Positions 1-7,020 are shown, numbered from the stretch's first letter. The stretch: DNA of 10,226 nucleotides from Methanobacteriota archaeon (GCA_002683155.1 NYST01000007.1:2590-12815), one strand, 5' to 3'. The notes: generated by a model from the letters alone, not told the origin. Translations and numbers: made by a program.

Positions 1-763
1 TCACCTCCCTGAACTCCCCTTCTGGGACTTCCACCTCCTCTAGGGGGGAGAAATGAGGGATGTAATCCAGAATGTGGAGAACCTCGTCATTTTCCTTCAC
101 GTAGTTGTAAGACCTGTAGGACTCGTCATTGTTGGCGAAGGTGACACACGGCGATATGACGTCAATGAATGCCATGCCTCTATGGCTCATCGCTGCCCTC
201 ATCAGTGCAGTCAACTGCTTCTTGCTCCCTGAGAATGAGCGTGCTACGAAACTGCATCCTAGGTTGATTGCCATAGCACATAGGTCAATGGGTGCTTGCT
301 GGTTGACGCTCCCCTTCTTCTTCTTGGAGCCCTTCTCGACAGTGGCGCTGTACTGGCCCTTGGTGAGTCCGTAGACGCCATTGTTTTCCACGATGTAGAC
401 CATATCCAGGTTCCTCCTAATGGCGTGGATGAACTGACCTATCCCTATGCTCGCAGTATCCCCGTCGCCAGACACGGCCAAGAAGCTCAGATCCTTGTTT
501 ACCATGTTAGCCCCCGTGGTTACGGATGGCATCCTCCCATGCACAGTGTTGAACCCGTGGCTCTTCCCAAGGAAGTAAGCCGGAGTCTTGGATGAGCAAC
601 CGATCCCACTCATCTTGGCAATCTTCTCAGGCTGGATGCCGTTTTCCCATGCCGCTTGGATGATGTTATTCGAAATCTGGTCGTGACCGCAGCCCGGGCA
701 CAAAGAGGATTTTCCACCGGTGTACTCAGATTTTTCCAATTCCAGTACGTTCAGACGGACCAT
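1..763 (-). CDS. korB: 2-oxoacid:ferredoxin oxidoreductase, beta subunit (partial, C-terminus missing)
   Basis: This is the beta subunit of a 2-oxoacid (probably 2-oxoglutarate):ferredoxin oxidoreductase. It carries thiamine diphosphate and one [4Fe-4S] cluster and works with KorA to make acyl-CoA, CO2 and reduced ferredoxin in the cytoplasm. I translated it from the ATG at 763: 254 residues remain open to the left edge. Visible motifs are CPGCGH at residues 22-27, GCSSK at 55-59, the ThDP/Mg motif GDGD at 99-102 followed by NNGVYGLTKGQ at 127-137, and SPCVTF at 204-209. The likely cluster ligands are Cys22, Cys25, Cys56 and Cys206, as in this family. The FIHAIRRN stretch (111-118) and SPCVTF resemble two-subunit KorAB enzymes of the actinobacterial and archaeal type. 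Family members are usually about 280-360 residues, so some 30-100 are missing. The ATG overlaps the korA stop by one base, so translation is probably coupled. 2-oxoglutarate is inferred as substrate; pyruvate or another 2-oxoacid cannot be excluded. Confidence 0.93.
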   Translation of the reverse strand, partial: MVRLNVLELEKSEYTGGKSSLCPGCGHDQISNNIIQAAWENGIQPEKIAKMSGIGCSSKTPAYFLGKSHGFNTVHGRMPSVTTGANMVNKDLSFLAVSGDGDTASIGIGQFIHAIRRNLDMVYIVENNGVYGLTKGQYSATVEKGSKKKKGSVNQQAPIDLCAMAINLGCSFVARSFSGSKKQLTALMRAAMSHRGMAFIDVISPCVTFANNDESYRSYNYVKENDEVLHILDYIPHFSPLEEVEVPEGEFREV

Positions 764-2547
764 CACGACGCCTCCTTCAGAACTTCTAGCATCATATCGG
801 AATATACCCTAGCCCTTGGAGGCATCCCATCGCTGTATGCGACGCTGTGAACCTTCGGTATCAAATCAGCGGGGAATTCCTTGCGAATGATTCCAAACAA
901 CTGCCCATCCCGATTTATCTCCAGGACAATCGTCTTATCGTGCCTTCTAACGAACTCCTCCACTTCGGGATGTAGGGGGAGTGCCCTAACCCTGCACGTG
1001 CTCACTGAAAGCCCACTCTCCTCCAGCATGTCATCGATCTCGACTATTGTATTCTCCATTGAACCATAGAATATTACCCCTAGATCCTTGTCTTCCTCCT
1101 CTCTAATTACCGGCTCGGGAAGATGTGTCCTTGCGCCATCTATCTTCCTCTTCAGCCTCTCCATAGTATCGTGATATACCTGGGGATCTTCAGAGTAGAT
1201 CCCGTCCTCGTCGTGACCCGTGCCTCTGTACAGGATTGGATCCAGACCACTGCCGGGAAGAGTCCTGTACGCTATCCCATCGCCATCGACATCCCTGTAT
1301 CTTCCGTAATTTGCAATTGCATCCATCTCCTCCTGGCTTCTGATGACCTTGCCTCTGTCCAATGGCTCATCCGGGTACTGGAAGCCAGATGTGACCCAAC
1401 GGTTCATCCCCAAGTCTAGATCGTTGAATCCGAACACCATTGTTTGGAATCTCTCGGCGTAGTCGAATGCCCTCCAACCGAATTCGAAGCACTCGTCGAC
1501 AGTTCCGGGGATTAGTACGATGTGCTGAGTATCCCCATGGCTCGCTTCGTATAGCATGGAAAGATCGCCCTGCTGGGTTCTCGTAGGCAAGCCAGTAGAA
1601 GGACCCACTCTGTTAACGTCCCAGATAACTCCCGGGACCTCGGAGAAGTAGAACAAGCCGATGAATTCAGACATCAGAGAAATCCCCGGGCCGCTCGTGC
1701 AGGTCATCCCCCGGCCTCCCGCCCATCCAGCCCCAAGCACCATTCCAGCTGCAGCGAGTTCGTCTTCAGCCTGAATTACTGCGCAAGTGCTACCTCCATC
1801 CTCATCACTTCGGAGCTCTGGAAGCCATCCGATTATCGATTCCGCTAGGGAGGAAGAAGGGGTAATCGGGTACCATGATAGCATACTGATGCCACCATAT
1901 ATTGATCCAAGCGCAATCGCCTCATTGCCCTCGATCAGGAAAGAATCGGGATCCTTCTCCCTGCTTTCAACACAGAATTGGCAATCGAAATCCCAGTTTT
2001 CATCGGCGTATGATCTACCTTCAGAGATGGCTTGCATATTCAACTCCACGGCTTTCTCCTTTCCCTTGAATTGTGCTTTAACGGCCTTCTCGATAGCATT
2101 CTCGTCAATCCCGAGGAGATTGGCAACAGCCCCGACATAGTACATGTTCGCGATTAGCCTACCGAGTTTGGGATTGATCTTCCTCGCTAGCTTTGTCATT
2201 GGCATTCCAAGTAGGACGCAGTCTTCCCTCTCTACTGGAAGTTTGACATCCTCGTTGTAGACCACTATAGTTCCGGGTTCAAGGCCCTCTAGGTCCTTCA
2301 TCCAAGTATCCTTGTTCATCAGAATCTGGATATTTGTGACATCTCCCGGTGCTTGGTAGCCCTGGTCGCTCACTCTGATAATGAACCAAGTGGGCAAACC
2401 CGAGATATTGCTCGGGAAGAGGTTCTTCCCGCTTACAGGAATCCCCATCTCGAACATCGAGTGGAGTATTATCAGATTAGACGATTGGGAACCCGTCCCG
2501 TTGGCGGTCGCGACATTGATTACGAAATCATTGACGATTTTTCCCAT
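763..2547 (-). CDS. korA: 2-oxoacid:ferredoxin oxidoreductase, fused gamma-alpha subunit
   Basis: This is the large subunit of the cytoplasmic 2-oxoacid:ferredoxin oxidoreductase, with the gamma domain fused ahead of the alpha domain, as in two-subunit KorAB enzymes. From the ATG at 2547 it has 594 residues. The gamma domain covers roughly residues 1-190 and shows NGTGS (16-20), GIPVSGKNLFPSNI (35-48) and GLPTW (50-54). The alpha domain begins near 205 with GNEAIALG and holds the YPITP motif at 226-230, which contacts substrate and thiamine diphosphate in this family. The DVDGDGIAYRTLPG and RGTGHDEDG segments in the second half are typical of KorA. The frame stays open upstream to ATGs at 2619 and 2625, which would add up to 26 residues. 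I prefer 2547 because relatives start just before the NDFVI segment and because the extension contains a promoter-like element. No good Shine-Dalgarno site precedes 2547, so the start is the least certain point. Confidence 0.93.
   Translation of the reverse strand: MGKIVNDFVINVATANGTGSQSSNLIILHSMFEMGIPVSGKNLFPSNISGLPTWFIIRVSDQGYQAPGDVTNIQILMNKDTWMKDLEGLEPGTIVVYNEDVKLPVEREDCVLLGMPMTKLARKINPKLGRLIANMYYVGAVANLLGIDENAIEKAVKAQFKGKEKAVELNMQAISEGRSYADENWDFDCQFCVESREKDPDSFLIEGNEAIALGSIYGGISMLSWYPITPSSSLAESIIGWLPELRSDEDGGSTCAVIQAEDELAAAGMVLGAGWAGGRGMTCTSGPGISLMSEFIGLFYFSEVPGVIWDVNRVGPSTGLPTRTQQGDLSMLYEASHGDTQHIVLIPGTVDECFEFGWRAFDYAERFQTMVFGFNDLDLGMNRWVTSGFQYPDEPLDRGKVIRSQEEMDAIANYGRYRDVDGDGIAYRTLPGSGLDPILYRGTGHDEDGIYSEDPQVYHDTMERLKRKIDGARTHLPEPVIREEEDKDLGVIFYGSMENTIVEIDDMLEESGLSVSTCRVRALPLHPEVEEFVRRHDKTIVLEINRDGQLFGIIRKEFPADLIPKVHSVAYSDGMPPRARVYSDMMLEVLKEAS
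771..775 (-). promoter_or_regulatory. Shine-Dalgarno site of korB inside the end of korA
   Basis: Read on the minus strand, the last codons of korA contain AAGGAGG, with the GGAGG core here. Seven bases separate it from the korB ATG at 763-761. Its quality and spacing fix the korB start and allow ribosomes ending korA to restart on korB. Confidence 0.8.
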
Positions 2548-2609
2548 TGCTTTCTTTGTCCCCAGTGCTTCCAGTAGGTTGCTTGCAGGGCATCGGCGAA
2601 GTCTGAAGG

Positions 2610-2623
2610 TCTTATGCATTACC
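2610..2623 (-). promoter_or_regulatory. Candidate korAB promoter element (TATA-like GCATAAG)
   Basis: The minus strand reads GGTAATGCATAAGA here, and the same 14 bases occur on the plus strand at 7062-7075 ahead of the secreted-protein gene. If GCATAAG acts as the TATA-like box, transcription would start near 2586 and leave a leader of about 39 bases before the korA ATG at 2547. If korA instead starts at 2619 or 2625, this stretch is coding and the promoter must lie further upstream, perhaps at the AAAATTT near 2640. Confidence 0.4.
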
Positions 2624-2628
2624 ATAGA

Positions 2629-2646
2629 AAAATCAACAAATTTTCT
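2629..2646. promoter_or_regulatory. AT-rich core of the divergent korA / cyclophilin intergenic region
   Basis: This is the most AT-rich patch between the two divergent genes (AAATTTT core at 2638-2644). A box centred near 2642 would put a plus-strand start at about 2670 and give the cyclophilin mRNA a leader of roughly 26 bases. It could also serve a longer korA reading frame on the other strand. No box matches an archaeal TATA consensus closely. Confidence 0.3.
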
Positions 2647-2679
2647 CCATCGCCCTATCCGCTGCTGTTTTCAATGAGA

Positions 2680-2695
2680 GGGCTTTCGCGAGCCC
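2680..2695 (+). other. Hairpin ending directly at the cyclophilin GTG start codon
   Basis: GGGCT at 2680-2684 pairs perfectly with AGCCC at 2691-2695. A further T-G wobble leaves the four-base loop TCGC. The stem ends at the base before the GTG at 2696. The only purine-rich ribosome-site candidate (GAGAGG, 2676-2681) lies at its 5' foot, 14 bases from the start. It could affect initiation, but a chance palindrome cannot be excluded. Confidence 0.45.
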
Positions 2696-3778
2696 GTGCC
2701 TATTCCATCAGAACTGCAGAAAGCTTGGGACGACGCCGCCCAGTTACTTGGGGAGAAGAATGATCCAGAAGGTGCATTGGAGGCACTTAGATCAGCTTGG
2801 GGCAGCATAGAAAACGAGGCTCAGAGGGCAAAGACACTTGCTCTGGCCGCCGATGCCAGCACAGAGTTGGGAATAATCGACCAAAGGAACCAGAAGTCAC
2901 ACTGGCAGAAGGCATACAAGAACTACACCAAGTCCCTCTCTATTGATCCGAAGAACAAGGAGATTAGAAGGAACATGAACAAACTCGCTTCGATGATGGA
3001 CGAGAACGCGATCTCCCTTGGCCTAGGTTTCCAGATGTTCGATCAAGGAAACCCCACTCCTCTCGGTCTTCTTGCCATGGTATTATCAATGGCAGCGCTC
3101 CTAGTTTCGGTAAAACTCGTTTCTGAGTTCCTAGACGACGACAATAACCCTGTTGTTGCACTAGAGGTACAGTATACCGTCAATGGCCAGTCGGTAACTG
3201 GGGAGATACAGATTGAGCTGTACGAAGACGACGCACCTATGCACGTCGAGAGCTTCTTGACGCATGCGGAGAATTTCCAGTATGACGGAGTGCAGTTTCA
3301 CAGGGTAATTAACGACTTTATGATCCAAGGTGGAGACATTCAGAACATGGGTGGTTCCGGAGGATACGCTGCGGATTACTACGGATACTGCAATGGTGTG
3401 CAGACCCCAGAGAGCGAGTGCCGGCAGAAGGAGGATTACACAATCCCATTCGAGCACGAGAACGGCCTGAAGCACACAGCAGGTGCCATTGCTGCCGCAC
3501 ACGCGGGGCAAAACACCGATGGCAGCCAATTCTACATCGTTCCATCGGACGGTACGGCTGATTTCCTAGATTATGATGAATTTCCCGCAAAGGATTGCTG
3601 GGGCGATCTGACGCCCAATGACAAAAATGACGACGGCTCTTGCCACACCGTTTTCGGGTACGTCATCTCTGGAATGGAGCACGTTGATGCGATCAGCCAC
3701 GTTGAAACAGTGAACCCAATGCAGAACGACGATCGTCCTGTGGATCCTGTGAGGATTCTGTCAGTTAGAACCGTCTGA
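2696..3778 (+). CDS. Membrane-anchored cyclophilin-type peptidyl-prolyl cis-trans isomerase with N-terminal helical repeats
   Basis: This 360-residue protein catalyses cis-trans isomerisation of X-Pro bonds, probably on the outer face of the membrane. Residues 1-105 are helical and TPR-like (the repeat around AYKNYTKSLSIDPKNKE at 73-89 is the clearest). Residues 121-146 form one membrane segment, and 153-360 form a cyclophilin domain. FHRVINDFMIQGGD (201-214) supplies the expected catalytic Arg203, Phe208 and Gln211. GQNTDGSQFYI (271-281) matches the cyclophilin GxNTNGSQFFI motif. The positive, helical N-terminus and the absence of a cleavable signal suggest N-inside, C-outside. All four cysteines (232, 242, 301, 316) lie in the cyclophilin domain, in two insertions, and could form disulfides. 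The GTG is the first start after the in-frame stop at 2675-2677, and the helical domain begins by residue 11. It stands 65 bases before the aconitase gene on the same strand; co-transcription is possible but unproven. Confidence 0.9.
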   Translation: MPIPSELQKAWDDAAQLLGEKNDPEGALEALRSAWGSIENEAQRAKTLALAADASTELGIIDQRNQKSHWQKAYKNYTKSLSIDPKNKEIRRNMNKLASMMDENAISLGLGFQMFDQGNPTPLGLLAMVLSMAALLVSVKLVSEFLDDDNNPVVALEVQYTVNGQSVTGEIQIELYEDDAPMHVESFLTHAENFQYDGVQFHRVINDFMIQGGDIQNMGGSGGYAADYYGYCNGVQTPESECRQKEDYTIPFEHENGLKHTAGAIAAAHAGQNTDGSQFYIVPSDGTADFLDYDEFPAKDCWGDLTPNDKNDDGSCHTVFGYVISGMEHVDAISHVETVNPMQNDDRPVDPVRILSVRTV

Positions 3779-3803
3779 ATGAATCAGTTTGCCCTAGGTG
3801 AAC

Positions 3804-3811
3804 TTCATATG
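3804..3811 (+). promoter_or_regulatory. Candidate TATA-like box before the aconitase gene
   Basis: TTCATATG is the most TATA-like octamer in the 65-base gap after the cyclophilin gene. It is centred about 36 bases before the aconitase ATG, so initiation would leave a leader of roughly 8-10 bases. That is just enough to include only the last part of the ribosome binding site, so read-through from the cyclophilin gene is an equally good explanation. Confidence 0.3.
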
Positions 3812-3834
3812 CCTGTCACAAGGAGAAATTACTC

Positions 3835-3839
3835 GGTGA
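3835..3839 (+). promoter_or_regulatory. Shine-Dalgarno site of the aconitase gene
   Basis: GGTGA matches the 3' half of the archaeal GGAGGTGAT consensus. Aligned to that consensus, its GG ends seven bases before the ATG at 3844, the same offset as for korB and for the gene at 6562. A second AAGGAG at 3820-3825 lies 18 bases away, too far to serve this start. Confidence 0.6.
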
Positions 3840-3843
3840 GATA

Positions 3844-6531
3844 ATGGGGAAAGAGAATCCATTTGATGCTCAGTCCGAGTTTGAGAGGAACGACGGGTCA
3901 ATGGCTCGCTTCATGAACCTAAATTCCCTTGAGGAACACGGCCTTTGCAAACTTTCAGAGATTCCATTCTCCATTCGCATTCTTCTAGAATCAGCATTGA
4001 GGAAATGCGATGGTTTTCTCGTCAATGAAGACGATGTCAAGAGAATCGCCTCATGGTCTCCAGAGATGAATCCCGAGGAAATCCCATTCAGTCCTAGTAG
4101 GGTTATCTTGCAAGATTTCACTGGCGTCCCTGCAATTGTTGACATTGCAGCCCTCAGGGATGCAATGAAGGAACTCGGGGGTGATCCAAGCAAGGTCAAT
4201 CCCCAGGTTCCAGTTGATTTGGTAATCGACCACTCCGTGCAGGTGGATGTTTCCGGACTCTTTCCCGATGCTCGAGAACGCAATCTGGAGATCGAGTATG
4301 AGCGCAACTCAGAGAGATACAAGTTTCTGAAGTGGGGGCAACTTAGCCTGGACAACTTCCGTGCAGTCCCACCTGGGAGGGGGATCGTCCACCAGGTAAA
4401 CCTCGAGTGGATTGCTAGAGTGGCTAGGGAGGAAGATGGTCTTTGGATCCCAGACTCACTCGTTGGCACTGACTCCCACACAACCATGATCAACGGTTTG
4501 GGGGTACTCGGATGGGGCGTCGGTGGAATCGAGGCCGAGGCCGTAATGCTGGGACAACCGATCTACATGCTGCTCCCTGAAGTTGTTGGTTTCGAACTAA
4601 TCGGCTCCCTCGAGCCGGGCGTAACGGCCACTGACATGACCCTCCGAATCGTCGAGATGCTGAGAGAGCACGGCTGCGTAGGCAAGTTTGTCGAATTCCA
4701 CGGCCCGGGACTGTCTAATCTAAGTCTTCCAGACAGAGCGACAATAGCGAACATGGCCCCAGAGTATGGTGCAACCTGTGGCTTCTTTCCTGTGGATCAG
4801 ACCACTCTCGATTACATGCTACTATCTGGCAGGGAACCGAGTCACGTGGAGGATGTAAAGAGATTCATGGAAGCACAGGGTCTTCTTTACCAAGAAAATA
4901 CTCCAACGCCGAATTTCACCTCAAATATGTCTCTTGACCTGTCAACCGTGGAACCCTCACTTTCAGGTCCTAAAAGACCGCAGGACCGTGTCTCGCTTTC
5001 AGCTATGAAGTCTCACTGGAGATCTAGCCTCAATGCTCCAATGGGGCACCAAGGACACGGAGTAGACTCAAGCAGGAACGATGCGACCTCGCCCATAGGT
5101 GGCCGAGACTGCGATTTGAAACATGGTGACGTAGTAATTGCCGCCATAACAAGTTGCACGAACACCAGCAATCCTAGCGTGATGATCGCTGCCGGACTGG
5201 TAGCCAGGAATGCTCGTTCAAGAGGCCTTTCGATCAAACCATGGGTAAAACCAAGCCTTGCACCGGGTAGTAGGGTGGTAAAGGAGTACTACGATGCTTC
5301 AGGACTATCGGAGGATCTCGACTCATTAGGATTCAGCGTAGTTGGATATGGGTGCACCACTTGCATAGGAAACTCCGGACCCCTAGACCCCGAGATAGAG
5401 GAGGCAATTGACAAATCGGACCTAGTCGTAGGCAGTGTCCTCTCAGGGAACCGAAACTTCGAAGGGAGGATACATCAGAAGATCAAGGCAAACTATCTCG
5501 CTAGCCCCCCTCTGGTCGTGGCCTATGCACTTGCAGGATCATTGGACATTGACTTCTCAAAAGATCCTCTCGGCCACGACCATTCTGGCAATCCCGTAAT
5601 GCTCTCCGATATCTGGCCAAGCGATGAGGAGATCAGAAAGACCGTGGAGGCCGCAATCGGTCCCGAGATGTTCGTTAGCCGATATTCAGATATTCTGAGC
5701 GAACCAAGATGGGATGCCATCCCGAGCGAGGCTAGCGAACTATTCCCATGGGACCCAGATTCTACTTACGTCCGACTCCCATCATTCTTCCAGGGAATCA
5801 AACCCGAGCCTTCCTCGATTGAACCGATTGTTGATGCCCGTGTCCTGGTTATGGTGGGAGACTCTGTGACAACTGACCACATCAGCCCCGCAGGGGCATT
5901 CCCAAGCTCGGGGCCGGCTGGCCAGTATCTGGTTGGCAAAGGCGTCCAGCCGAGGGATTTCAACTCATTCGGGAGTAGAAGAGGGAATCACGAGGTTATG
6001 GTGAGGGGTACCTTTGCAAATATCAGAATGAGGAACCAGACTGCTCCAGGGACTGAAGGCGGATTAACCACTCATTTCCCGACCAATGAAGTGGTTTCCA
6101 TCCATCAGGCCAGTGAGAGGTATATTGCAGAATCAACGGAGCTGGTAGTCATTGCTGGGTCACAGTATGGCTCAGGTAGCAGTAGGGATTGGGCAGCCAA
6201 GGGAACCTTCTTGCTAGGTGTCAGAGCAGTGATTGCCAAGTCATATGAGAGAATCCACAGATCCAATCTAGTAGGCATGGGGGTTCTTCCTCTTGCATTC
6301 GCCCAAGGGTACGATACTGACTCATTGGGGCTAGATGGGACTGAACTATTCAGCATCCCTGCTTCCGGTGATTTGGAGCCCTTCTCGGAAATAGAGGTCT
6401 CAGTAAGGAAGGCTGATGGGACAGAGATTGTTTTCCCCGCAATCGTTAGACTAGAGACTCCCGTCGAGGTCGAATACTACAGAAACGGCGGAATACTTCA
6501 GACGGTTCTGAGAAACCTGGCAAAGGATTGA
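3844..6531 (+). CDS. acnA: Aconitate hydratase, AcnA/IRP1 type
   Basis: Aconitase interconverts citrate and isocitrate through cis-aconitate in the cytoplasm, using a [4Fe-4S] cluster. The 895-residue length is that of complete monomeric AcnA/IRP1 enzymes, not of AcnB or the split LeuC/LeuD type. Visible landmarks, in order, are GTDSHT (208-213), SCTNTSNPS with cluster ligand Cys438, GCTTCIGN with Cys504 and Cys507, SGNRNFEGR with Arg537 and Arg542, GDSVTTDHISPAG (672-684) opening the swivel domain, SRRGNH (711-716), and GSSRDW with Arg781. All three ligands are present, so the protein should be active. With KorAB on the other strand it supplies two steps of an oxidative TCA cycle. The start is set by a GGTGA site. 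The gene is followed after 30 bases by an unassigned gene that is probably co-transcribed. LeuC-family homoaconitase is unlikely given the length and motifs. Confidence 0.97.
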   Translation: MGKENPFDAQSEFERNDGSMARFMNLNSLEEHGLCKLSEIPFSIRILLESALRKCDGFLVNEDDVKRIASWSPEMNPEEIPFSPSRVILQDFTGVPAIVDIAALRDAMKELGGDPSKVNPQVPVDLVIDHSVQVDVSGLFPDARERNLEIEYERNSERYKFLKWGQLSLDNFRAVPPGRGIVHQVNLEWIARVAREEDGLWIPDSLVGTDSHTTMINGLGVLGWGVGGIEAEAVMLGQPIYMLLPEVVGFELIGSLEPGVTATDMTLRIVEMLREHGCVGKFVEFHGPGLSNLSLPDRATIANMAPEYGATCGFFPVDQTTLDYMLLSGREPSHVEDVKRFMEAQGLLYQENTPTPNFTSNMSLDLSTVEPSLSGPKRPQDRVSLSAMKSHWRSSLNAPMGHQGHGVDSSRNDATSPIGGRDCDLKHGDVVIAAITSCTNTSNPSVMIAAGLVARNARSRGLSIKPWVKPSLAPGSRVVKEYYDASGLSEDLDSLGFSVVGYGCTTCIGNSGPLDPEIEEAIDKSDLVVGSVLSGNRNFEGRIHQKIKANYLASPPLVVAYALAGSLDIDFSKDPLGHDHSGNPVMLSDIWPSDEEIRKTVEAAIGPEMFVSRYSDILSEPRWDAIPSEASELFPWDPDSTYVRLPSFFQGIKPEPSSIEPIVDARVLVMVGDSVTTDHISPAGAFPSSGPAGQYLVGKGVQPRDFNSFGSRRGNHEVMVRGTFANIRMRNQTAPGTEGGLTTHFPTNEVVSIHQASERYIAESTELVVIAGSQYGSGSSRDWAAKGTFLLGVRAVIAKSYERIHRSNLVGMGVLPLAFAQGYDTDSLGLDGTELFSIPASGDLEPFSEIEVSVRKADGTEIVFPAIVRLETPVEVEYYRNGGILQTVLRNLAKD

Positions 6532-6550
6532 AGTCTGATAGGGCAGAAAT

Positions 6551-6555
6551 GAGGT
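6551..6555 (+). promoter_or_regulatory. Shine-Dalgarno site of the 152-residue hypothetical gene
   Basis: GAGGT fits the centre of GGAGGTGAT and lies six bases before the ATG at 6562. It lies in the 30-base gap after aconitase, where no promoter is visible. It supports this short gene being real and translated from 6562. Confidence 0.65.
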
Positions 6556-6561
6556 TGTAGA

Positions 6562-7020
6562 ATGGAAGGGGACGAGCAAGAACCTGAGGAAGAAGGCCTA
6601 CCAGGGCCACCACCAGATCCATCTAGGATCCCTTCGATAGTGAGGAAAGTGGGAGACCTGAACCTGCAATCCGAGGCCGAAGACCACGGAATCTCGAAGA
6701 AGACCGATCCGGACATTCGTGCAATAATGGAATTCTTGGACGAAGTCGAGGAACTAGAACCCCTGAGCAACAACCTGTCGGGAGACCCAATGGCAGAAGC
6801 TTGGTTGCAGATTCTACTGACCCTGATCGTGAGGGAACACGGGCACTCCTCTCTAGGGGTCAGCACCATCGAGGTACTGGTCGGAGAGCGCATGAACAGG
6901 GAGGGAATCGACTTGGAGATTTTTCTAGACAGGCTGTGGATTATGGGCAGGCTCGAGAAGGTCTACGGCGGGGCCGAAGTGAGCTACTCGCCCAACCCCA
7001 GTTGGCTTGAGATGAAGTAA
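6562..7020 (+). CDS. Conserved-looking hypothetical protein, possible winged-helix domain
   Basis: I do not recognise this 152-residue protein. Residues 1-30 are acidic and proline-rich (EEEGLPGPPPDPSR) and look disordered. Residues 45-75 are acidic and partly helical. From about residue 79 there is a compact helical region: a hydrophobic helix (AEAWLQILLTLIVREH), a second (STIEVLVGERMNREGI), a third (DLEIFLDRLWIMGRLEKVY), then a short hairpin-like end (GGAEVSYSPN). That helix-helix-strand order resembles a winged helix-turn-helix, but this is a reading by eye. There is no signal peptide, membrane segment or cysteine. A good ribosome binding site, a 30-base gap from the aconitase stop, and base composition like its neighbours argue for a real gene in the aconitase operon. 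A regulator or an accessory protein are both possible. Confidence 0.75.
   Translation: MEGDEQEPEEEGLPGPPPDPSRIPSIVRKVGDLNLQSEAEDHGISKKTDPDIRAIMEFLDEVEELEPLSNNLSGDPMAEAWLQILLTLIVREHGHSSLGVSTIEVLVGERMNREGIDLEIFLDRLWIMGRLEKVYGGAEVSYSPNPSWLEMK

Noticed and set aside
296..595. Open frame of 99 residues on the plus strand
   Set aside because: It lies wholly antisense to the well-supported korB frame, which has all its family motifs; no ribosome site or recognisable domain.
3779..3843. Possible terminator or small RNA between the cyclophilin and aconitase genes
   Set aside because: No stem-loop, T run or conserved RNA pattern is visible in these 65 bases.
3870..4493. Open frame of 207 residues on the minus strand
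   Set aside because: It is the antisense shadow of the aconitase N-terminal domain. Its Ser/Arg-rich composition is typical of reverse reading of a coding region, and it has no known motif.
6498..6893. Open frame of 131 residues on the minus strand across the end of aconitase and the 152-residue gene
   Set aside because: It spans two oppositely oriented genes, is Ser/Pro/Arg-rich, and lacks a start signal; the plus-strand gene at 6562 has a good ribosome site.
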